From Ww85 sp963745765 (GTDB lineage: Bacteria; Desulfobacterota; Desulfobulbia; Desulfobulbales; Desulfocapsaceae): DNA of 20,767 nt. The notes under the pieces are model-generated. The model made no database searches and was not told the origin of the DNA. It worked only from the letters and a program-made list of their open reading frames with translations. Position numbers and translations under genes: made by a program. Positions 15,313 through 20,767 of this stretch are shown piece by piece (the stretch's first letter is position 1; each line of letters opens with the position of its first letter). The stretch spans positions 1 to 20,767 of the forward strand of contig CAVUYQ010000014.1 in assembly GCA_963745765.1 (NCBI GenBank). The letters are read 5' to 3'.

Positions 15313-16812
15313 TTATCCCTGCATTTCCAGTGGTACGTAGAATCTGCCATCCTGTCGCTGTACGAGCAGCAACAGATGATCCTTGTCCCCGGCCTTGATA
15401 TCCTTGATGACGTCATCAACAGAGGCAACAGCTTTGCGGTTTACCTCAAGGATCACATCACCCTGTCGAATCCCGGCCTCGGCTGCCGCACTGCCCGGCT
15501 CAACGCCGACGACCGCGACACCCTTGTCGGCCTGGATCTGCAGCTGTTCTCCAATCTGCGGAGTCAGTTCGTGCAGCTGCAGTCCCCATTTGCCTTTCTC
15601 GGGTTCTCCGGTTTGGCCGACAAGTGAGTCATCGGAAGCGAGTTTGGCGATGGTTACGTTCAGCTCTTTATCCTTGCCGTCGCGAAGAACGGTTACCGTT
15701 ACTTTATCACCGACAGGTGTCGCGGCAACCTTGGCCGGCAGGTCACGGCTGTCCTTTATGGCTTTGCCGTTATAGCTGATGATTACATCACCGCGCATTA
15801 TCCCGCTTTTCTCGGCAGGACTGCCGGAGACAACGTCAGCAACCAGCGCGCCATCGGTCTCCTTGATATTCATGGCTTTTGCCAGATCGGGAGTGAGGTC
15901 CTGGATATTGACACCGAGATAACCGCGGGTGATTTTCCCGTTTTTCTCCAGTTGCGGGATCAGCGGTTCGGCAGTGCTGATCGGGATGGCAAAACCGATA
16001 CCCTGGCCCTGCGCAATGATCGCGGTATTGATACCGACCACCTCGCCGTTCATGTTGAACAGGGGGCCGCCGGAATTACCGGGATTAATGGAGGCATCCG
16101 TCTGGATGAAATTGTCATACGGTCCGGCACCGATGACCCGTCCTTTGGCACTGACAATGCCGGAGGTGACCGTGTGGCTGAGACCGAAGGGGTTGCCGAT
16201 GGCCATAACCCAGTCGCCGACCCTGAGTTTATCGGAATCACCGAGCGTTGCAGCCGGCAGGTCTTTATTGACGTCTATTTTCAGAACGGCAAGATCTGTC
16301 TTCGGGTCAGTGCCGATCACTTTTGCCGGATATTCTTTCTCGTCCGACAGGGTGACCGTTACCTCTTGAGCGCCTTCAACAACATGATTGTTGGTGAGTA
16401 TATACCCGCCCTTGCTGATGATAACACCGGACCCCGCGCCCTGTAAGCGATAGCTTTTCGGCATCTGTTCTCTTCCATCATTGAATTGTCCGAAAAAGCC
16501 CCCAAAGGGATCGCCCGGCATCATCTGTCCCTGCAAGCCTGCCTGTTCGATTTTGGTTACCTTGACATTGACCACTGTCGGGCTCAGTCTGGCAGCCAGT
16601 CCGGCAAAGGAACCCGGCATGCTGACCGGTGCTGCAGTTGTCACGTGGGTAGCGCCGGTCGCATCTCCGGCAAAGGAGGGGTGTATCCCGTTAATACCTG
16701 CGGCGATCAGGAATCCTGCCGCCAGAAACGGCAGTCCTGTCAACAGCAGTTTCTTCGTCCTTGATATTACGAAACGTCTGTTTCGTTTGTCTGGAGCTGA
16801 TTGATTATTCAT
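15313..16812 (-). CDS. degP: DegP/HtrA-family periplasmic serine protease, copy A
   Basis: This 499-aa Do-type protease has a cytoplasmic basic N-terminus and hydrophobic segment (KKLLLTGLPFLAAGFLIAAG) acting as signal peptide or anchor. The trypsin-like domain has catalytic H143 (NNHVVEG), D173 (KTDLAVLK) and S247 (NPGNSGGP). Two PDZ domains follow (about 285-380 and 405-495; GYLGVNIQ and GSAAAEAGIRQGDVI). ATG 16812 follows GGAGG. DegP proteins degrade or refold damaged envelope proteins. It lies between the kinase (upstream) and the transporter. It differs from copy B at roughly 20 positions after residue 17, plus a divergent first 17 residues. The triad is intact in both. The symbol is by family; degQ/mucD-type naming is equally possible. 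Confidence 0.94.
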   Translation of the reverse strand: MNNQSAPDKRNRRFVISRTKKLLLTGLPFLAAGFLIAAGINGIHPSFAGDATGATHVTTAAPVSMPGSFAGLAARLSPTVVNVKVTKIEQAGLQGQMMPGDPFGGFFGQFNDGREQMPKSYRLQGAGSGVIISKGGYILTNNHVVEGAQEVTVTLSDEKEYPAKVIGTDPKTDLAVLKIDVNKDLPAATLGDSDKLRVGDWVMAIGNPFGLSHTVTSGIVSAKGRVIGAGPYDNFIQTDASINPGNSGGPLFNMNGEVVGINTAIIAQGQGIGFAIPISTAEPLIPQLEKNGKITRGYLGVNIQDLTPDLAKAMNIKETDGALVADVVSGSPAEKSGIMRGDVIISYNGKAIKDSRDLPAKVAATPVGDKVTVTVLRDGKDKELNVTIAKLASDDSLVGQTGEPEKGKWGLQLHELTPQIGEQLQIQADKGVAVVGVEPGSAAAEAGIRQGDVILEVNRKAVASVDDVIKDIKAGDKDHLLLLVQRQDGRFYVPLEMQG

Positions 16813-16851
16813 GTTCTACCTCCTTGTAGTATCTTGATTCGTTCAGCCGTG

Positions 16852-16879
16852 TCATGAGAACCCTTTTCTGTTCTCATGA
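16852..16879. promoter_or_regulatory. Perfect 10-bp inverted repeat upstream of degP copy A
   Basis: TCATGAGAAC (16852-16861) and GTTCTCATGA (16870-16879) flank an 8-nt spacer, about 40 bp upstream of the degP start. It could be an operator or a transcript hairpin. In copy B (20461-20487) the arms are degraded (TCATGAGAA / TTCCCATGA). Confidence 0.5.
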
Positions 16880-16978
16880 TGAGATAATAGGACATGAAGA
16901 TTAGAGGAGGATTAACTGAAGATGATAAGTGCGAAAGAAAAGAAAAAAGGCACAAGATACTCAAAAATAAAGAAAACC

Positions 16979-18391
16979 CTATCCGGAGGTCATGGGGAGA
17001 TAGAGTGAAAAGGTGCTGCCCTGGCCCGGCGTACTTGCGACCTCGATTCTTCCGCCGTGCGCTTCGGCGATGGACAGCGCGATACTCAGACCAAGGCCGA
17101 CGCCCTTGCCGTCGCTGCTGCGTGCCTCCGAAACGCGGTGAAAACGGTTGAAGATTTTTTTCTGCTCGTCCTCTGTCAGGCCGATGCCGTTATCGGTGAC
17201 CTCAAGAAGTGCCCAGCCCGCGTTCTCTTTAAGGGCCAGGCGCACCTGTCCGCCTGGCCGGGTATATTTGAGCGCATTGTCCACCAGGTTCAATACCAGT
17301 CGTCTCAAGTGCTCACGATCCCCCTGGACGGTCATCGGGAGCAGATCCTCCGCCGCAAGTTGAATAGATCTGGCCTGTGCGATCAAGCTCATCTGTCCAC
17401 AGACATCTTCGGCGAGATCCACAAGATCAACAGGCTGCCGATCGAGCCGTAAAACGCCCGCATCGGCGCGGGCCAGCAGGAGCAGGCCGGAGACCAGATG
17501 GTTAATTCTGTCTATTTCCTCAAGACCGCTCAGAAGTACCGCCTGGTATTCTTCAGGACTTCTGGGCTGAAGAAGGGCAACCTCCATCTCGCCTTTGAGA
17601 ATGGTCAGCGGTGTTTGCAGTTCATGGGAGGCGTCGGCGCTGAATTGGCGCATTAGATGAATAGCCTCGTCGAGCCTGCCAAGCATATCGTTCAGTGTCC
17701 CTGCCAGTCGATCGAGTTCATCGCCGTTGCCGCTTTCCTGTAGGCGCTGGCTCAAATGCTCGCCGCTGATGCGCTGGGCTGTCTGGGTCATTTTGTCTAC
17801 CGGCCGCAGTGCACGACGGGCCAGCAGCCAGCCGCCGCCGCCGGCAAGCAGCAACCCCAGCGGAAAGACTGCTGTCATGATCAGAAGAAATCGCCGGCGC
17901 GTTTTATACATGTTGTCAAGTGACATGCCGATCCGGACCAGGTTGATCACACGGCCCGATTTCATGACCGGCGCGGTGAGGACCCTGAGCGGGTAGCTGT
18001 CAGCACCCTTTACCGTTTCAAAGGTTGAGATTCCCTGTGCCGCTGCCTCAATTGCTTTCCGGCTCAACGGGATGTCAAGTCCGTTCTGCTGGTTTTTCTG
18101 CTGGCTTTCCAGTTGTCCCCCCGGACCAAACAGCTCTATCTGACGATCAAGCGGTGAGAAGCCGAAAAAACGACGGAAGAGCTCATCTACCTCGGAGGGG
18201 AAAAATACATTGCCTTCTATCCGGGCCTTTTCGGCCATCACCCCGGCCACCCCGTTAAGGGCGTAATCGACATCCCGTGCAAGACTGTACGCCAGCAGGC
18301 CGTAGGAAATTCCCCCGAGCAGAAGAAAGGTCAGGGTGAGAAGACTGGTATACCAGACGGTGAGCTTTGAGCCTATTGATCGTATGCGCAT
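16979..18391 (-). CDS. Sensor histidine kinase (heavy-metal/CusS-like type), copy A, complete
   Basis: This 470-aa inner-membrane kinase has TM1 at about 12-35, a periplasmic sensor of ~130 residues and TM2 at about 168-191. HAMP follows (about 192-245), then HisKA with phospho-acceptor H256 (FSADASHELQTPLTILKGE) and HATPase_c with N-box N372 (LNLVDNALKYT), VTDNGIGL at 398-405 and GVGLGLSIA at 430-438. ATG 18391 follows AAGGTGG, 11 nt upstream, which is within the terminal codons of the chimeric transporter ORF. Normally a response-regulator gene precedes such a kinase. Here it is replaced by the duplication junction, leaving only a tail that looks like a regulator's C-terminus. Signalling may therefore depend on the regulator beside copy B, outside the window. 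Confidence 0.93.
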   Translation of the reverse strand: MRIRSIGSKLTVWYTSLLTLTFLLLGGISYGLLAYSLARDVDYALNGVAGVMAEKARIEGNVFFPSEVDELFRRFFGFSPLDRQIELFGPGGQLESQQKNQQNGLDIPLSRKAIEAAAQGISTFETVKGADSYPLRVLTAPVMKSGRVINLVRIGMSLDNMYKTRRRFLLIMTAVFPLGLLLAGGGGWLLARRALRPVDKMTQTAQRISGEHLSQRLQESGNGDELDRLAGTLNDMLGRLDEAIHLMRQFSADASHELQTPLTILKGEMEVALLQPRSPEEYQAVLLSGLEEIDRINHLVSGLLLLARADAGVLRLDRQPVDLVDLAEDVCGQMSLIAQARSIQLAAEDLLPMTVQGDREHLRRLVLNLVDNALKYTRPGGQVRLALKENAGWALLEVTDNGIGLTEDEQKKIFNRFHRVSEARSSDGKGVGLGLSIALSIAEAHGGRIEVASTPGQGSTFSLYLPMTSG

Positions 18392-18394
18392 GGG

Positions 18395-18859
18395 TTATTC
18401 CACCTTGGGGACGTAACCGATCGGGGCAAGCACCGCTGCCAGCACAAACCATGTTTTCACACTCATGTGGGGAGTCAGGAGGGAGGAGAAACTGACGAGT
18501 GCGAGCATGATGATAAGGCTGGCAGCGATGAGTGCAGCCCCGGCGAAAACGGGAAGGGCTTTCCAGCGCCAGATAATATCCACCAGGTGCCCGAGCGGCA
18601 TCTTCAGTGCCCAGGGCAGGCCGGCCCAAAAACCGGGCATCGCCAGAAATTCTGCAGGGAGACCAAGGTAATCCTTGATGAAGAATGTTCCGACGATGCC
18701 GGTTAAGCCAGAAATCCCTGCCGCCATATAGACCATCAATGGCGGCAGGTAGGAGAGATGTCTCTGGCTGATCAGTGCTTTGATATGGTTGTTGAACCAG
18801 GCCAGGAAGGGAGTGGCTATCCGGGTCTGGTTATCAGTGTTGTGCTTTTTTTTAGCCAC
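18395..18859 (-). pseudogene. Chimeric transporter N-terminus fused to a response-regulator-like tail, copy B
   Basis: This 154-aa ORF starts at GTG 18859. Residues 1-149 match the N-terminus of the BT1-type transporter of copy A and read straight through the site where copy A is frameshifted (SVKTWFVLAAVLAPIGYV). After GYV it ends PKVE-stop, while copy A continues VQDVVADA. GYVPKVE resembles the C-terminus of an OmpR/PhoB response regulator (usual form VRGVGYxxx). So the duplication junction joined the two genes at a shared Gly-Tyr-Val. The product keeps only about four membrane helices and is presumably non-functional. The stop is 3 bp before the kinase ATG, preserving the expected regulator-kinase spacing. 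Confidence 0.8.
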
Positions 18860-18873
18860 CGTTTCTCACCACG

Positions 18874-18914
18874 GGCCGACAGGAGTTCTGGTCAAGCAGC
18901 ACCTCCTGCCAGCC
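18874..18914 (-). other. Hairpin between degP and chimeric transporter ORF, copy B
   Basis: GGCCGACAGGAG (18874-18885) pairs with CTCCTGCCAGCC (18903-18914), the same structure as in copy A but with one additional mismatch. It lies in the 62-bp gap between degP and the transporter start. Confidence 0.5.
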
Positions 18915-18921
18915 GGAAGAT

Positions 18922-20421
18922 TTATCCCTGCATTTCCAGTGGTACGTAGAATCTGCCATCCTGTCGCTGTACGAGCAGCAACAGATGATCCTTGTCCCCG
19001 GCCTTGATATCCTTGATGACGTCATCAACAGAGGCAACAGCTTTGCGGTTTACCTCAAGGATCACATCACCCTGTCGAATCCCGGCCTCGGCTGCCGCAC
19101 TGCCCGGTTCAACGCCGACGACCGCGACACCCTTGTCGGCCTGGATCTGCAGCTGTTCTTCAATCTGCGGAGTCAGTTCGTGCAGCTGCAGTCCCCATTT
19201 GCCTTTCTCGGCTTCACCGGTTTGGCCGACAAGCGAGTCATCGGAAGCGAGTTTGGCAATGGTTACGTTCAGCTCTTTATCCTGGCCGTCGCGAAGAACG
19301 GTTAACGTTACTTTATCACCGACAGGTGTCGCGGCAACCTTGGCCGGCAGGTCATGGCTGTCCTTTATGGCTTTGCCGTTATAGCTGATGATTACATCAC
19401 CGCGCATTATCCCGCTTTTCTCGGCAGGACTGCCGGAGACAACGTCAGCAACCAGCGCGCCCTCGGTCTCCTTGATATTCATGGCTTTTGCCAGATCGGG
19501 AGTGAGGTCCTGGATATTGACACCGAGATAACCGCGGGTGATTTTCCCGTTTTTCTCCAGTTGCGGGATCAGCGGTTCGGCCGTGCTGATCGGGATGGCA
19601 AAACCGATACCCTGGCCCTGTGGAATGATCGCGGTATTGATACCGACCACCTCGCCGTTCATGTTGAACAGGGGGCCGCCGGAATTACCGGGATTAATGG
19701 AGGCATCCGTCTGGATGAAATTGTCATACGGTCCGGCACCGATGACCCGTCCTTTGGCACTGACAATGCCGGAGGTGACCGTGTCGCTGAGCCCGAAGGG
19801 GTTGCCGATGGCCATAACCCAGTCGCCGACCCTGAGCTGATCGGAATCACCGAGCGTTGCAGCCGGCAGGTCCTTATTGACGTCTATTTTCAGAACGGCA
19901 AGATCTGTCTTCGGGTCAGTGCCGATCACTTTTGCCGGATATTCTTTCTCGTCCGACAGGGTGACCGTTACCTCTTTGGCTCCTTCAACAACATGATTGT
20001 TGGTGAGTATATACCCGTCCTTGCTGATGATAACGCCGGACCCCGCGGCATGTGAGCGAAAGGTTTTCGGCATCTGTCCTCTTCCATCATTGAATTGTCC
20101 GAAAAATTGCCAGAAGGGATCGCCTGGCATCATCTGTCCCTGCAAGCCTGCCTGTTCGATCTTGGTTACCTTGACATTGACCACTGTCGGGCTCAGTCTG
20201 GCAGCCAGTCCGGCAAAGGAACTCGGAATGCTGACCGGCGCTGCGGTTGTCACGTGGGTAACGCCGGTCGCATCTCCGGCAAAGGAGGGGTGTATCCCGT
20301 TAATTCCTGCGGCGATCAGGAATCCTGCCGCCAGGAATGGTAGTCCTGTCAACAGCAGTTTCTTCGTCCTCGATTTTCCAGAGTGTTTACTCTGTTCTTT
20401 GGGTTCTAGTTGATTATCCAT
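18922..20421 (-). CDS. degP: DegP/HtrA-family periplasmic serine protease, copy B
   Basis: This 499-aa paralogue of the protease at 15313-16812 has the same catalytic residues (H143, D173, S247) and two PDZ domains. ATG 20421 is preceded on the minus strand by an AAGGAGACAGAAA ribosome site. The N-terminal 17 residues (MDNQLEPKEQSKHSGKS) are almost wholly different from copy A, and a second cluster of changes lies at 104-126 (PFWQFFGQF, PKTFRSHA), the loop region between strands that regulates HtrA oligomers. The rest is nearly identical. It is the second gene of the operon after the kinase at 20588, and followed by the chimeric transporter ORF. Both copies look functional, so dosage or functional split is plausible. 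Confidence 0.94.
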   Translation of the reverse strand: MDNQLEPKEQSKHSGKSRTKKLLLTGLPFLAAGFLIAAGINGIHPSFAGDATGVTHVTTAAPVSIPSSFAGLAARLSPTVVNVKVTKIEQAGLQGQMMPGDPFWQFFGQFNDGRGQMPKTFRSHAAGSGVIISKDGYILTNNHVVEGAKEVTVTLSDEKEYPAKVIGTDPKTDLAVLKIDVNKDLPAATLGDSDQLRVGDWVMAIGNPFGLSDTVTSGIVSAKGRVIGAGPYDNFIQTDASINPGNSGGPLFNMNGEVVGINTAIIPQGQGIGFAIPISTAEPLIPQLEKNGKITRGYLGVNIQDLTPDLAKAMNIKETEGALVADVVSGSPAEKSGIMRGDVIISYNGKAIKDSHDLPAKVAATPVGDKVTLTVLRDGQDKELNVTIAKLASDDSLVGQTGEAEKGKWGLQLHELTPQIEEQLQIQADKGVAVVGVEPGSAAAEAGIRQGDVILEVNRKAVASVDDVIKDIKAGDKDHLLLLVQRQDGRFYVPLEMQG

Positions 20422-20587
20422 TTTCTGTCTCCTTGTCGTTTAATGATTCGTTCAGCCCTCTCATGAGAAACCCATCTGTTCCCATGATTGAGATAATAGG
20501 ACATGAAGATTAGAGGAGGATTAACTGAAGATGATAAGTGCGAAAGAAAAGAAAAAAGGCACAAGATACTCAAAAATAAAGAAAACC

Positions 20588-20767
20588 CTATCCGGAGGTC
20601 ATGGGGAGATAGAGTGAAAAGGTGCTGCCCTGGCCCGGTGTACTTGCGACCTCGATTCTTCCGCCGTGCGCTTCGGCGATGGACAGCGCGATGCTCAGAC
20701 CAAGGCCGACGCCTTTGCCGTCGCTGCTGCGTGCCTCCGAAGCACGGTGAAAACGGTTGAAGATTTT
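20588..20767 (-). CDS. Sensor histidine kinase C-terminus, copy B (partial)
   Basis: The last 59 codons of a kinase nearly identical to the copy at 16979-18391 include the G2 box GKGVGLGLSIA and the end TFSLYLPMTSG-stop (TAG). The gene continues past the window end. By analogy with copy A and the junction tail, an OmpR-type response regulator should lie directly upstream, outside the window. Confidence 0.9.
   Translation of the reverse strand, partial: KIFNRFHRASEARSSDGKGVGLGLSIALSIAEAHGGRIEVASTPGQGSTFSLYLPMTSG

Larger units (their letters stand above)
14807..18416. repeat. Tandem duplication, copy A (~3.6 kb)
   Basis: The sequence from 14807 onward reappears at 18417 onward at an offset of 3610 bp, or 3609 after the single extra base in copy A. 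The collinear blocks are transporter 5' part, degP, intergenic and kinase. Gene starts and stops shift by exactly 3609 (15313/18922, 16812/20421, 16979/20588). Confidence 0.95.
18417..20767. repeat. Tandem duplication, copy B (runs off the window)
   Basis: Collinear with 14807 onward. The match continues to the last base of the window, so the unit's other end is not seen, although copy A suggests it extends to about the kinase start. The ends near the degP start (20400-20490) are more divergent than the rest. Confidence 0.95.

Noticed and set aside
19354..20055. Long + strand ORF (233 aa) antisense to degP copy B, and the similar ones opposite copy A
   Set aside because: It is a mirror of a high-GC, strongly conserved protease gene, and no domain or ribosome site supports it.
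1..20767. CRISPR array, rRNA or complete tRNA gene
   Set aside because: No regularly spaced repeats of 25-40 bp and no rRNA or tRNA consensus segments were seen on either strand.

Overview
The window reads as accessory and core chromosome of an anaerobic, probably sulfate- or metal-reducing Desulfobacterota (deltaproteobacterial) organism. This is inferred from a tungsten/molybdenum aldehyde:ferredoxin oxidoreductase, a folate-biopterin-type MFS transporter, DegP-type proteases next to a heavy-metal-type sensor kinase, and an IS21-type element with a ParB-like passenger as I recall from that group. No rRNA, tRNA or CRISPR array was found.

Layout. (1) 1-3774: an IS21-family element on the + strand with four genes in one operon: a small Cys4 zinc-finger protein, a ParB-like protein, the IstA DDE transposase and the IstB ATPase. 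It is bounded by collinear ~50-bp inverted repeats (39/50 identical, reaching the window edge) and has cut a serine recombinase gene (3699-4085). (2) 4098-7673: an exported hypothetical protein and a DHDPS-family aldolase, followed by gene debris: an AlaX-like ORF interrupted by a single UGA where Cys is expected, a zinc-binding IS91-type transposase shard, and a frameshifted M24 peptidase tail. (3) 7674-9420: prophage/mobile-type genes on the minus strand (an Xre regulator with a perfect palindromic operator candidate, a small unknown, a translationally coupled zinc-finger pair) and a REP-transposase shard. (4) 9772-11240: an exported subtilase with an unusual STN-like N-terminal domain, broken by one frameshift and closed by a strong terminator. 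(5) 11239-13394: a triple-repeat zinc-ribbon protein and an aldehyde ferredoxin oxidoreductase. (6) 13538-20767: a tandem duplication, minus strand.

The tandem duplication is the clearest structural event. The ancestral operon was probably response regulator - histidine kinase - DegP protease - folate/biopterin-type transporter. A ~3.6-kb unit running from the last codons of the response regulator to about codon 147 of the transporter is repeated at a near-constant offset of 3609-3610 bp. The junction (about 18405-18420) fuses the transporter N-terminus to a tail that reads like the C-terminus of an OmpR-type response regulator, at a shared Gly-Tyr-Val. As a result both transporter copies are broken (one truncated and chimeric, one with two frameshifts). 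Both proteases are intact, the inner kinase is intact but has no adjacent regulator gene, and the outer kinase runs off the window.

The strongest candidates for something under-described are the IS21 element that carries zinc-finger and ParB-like genes, the possible UGA/selenocysteine AlaX-like ORF, the STN-subtilase architecture and the duplicated stress-response operon.
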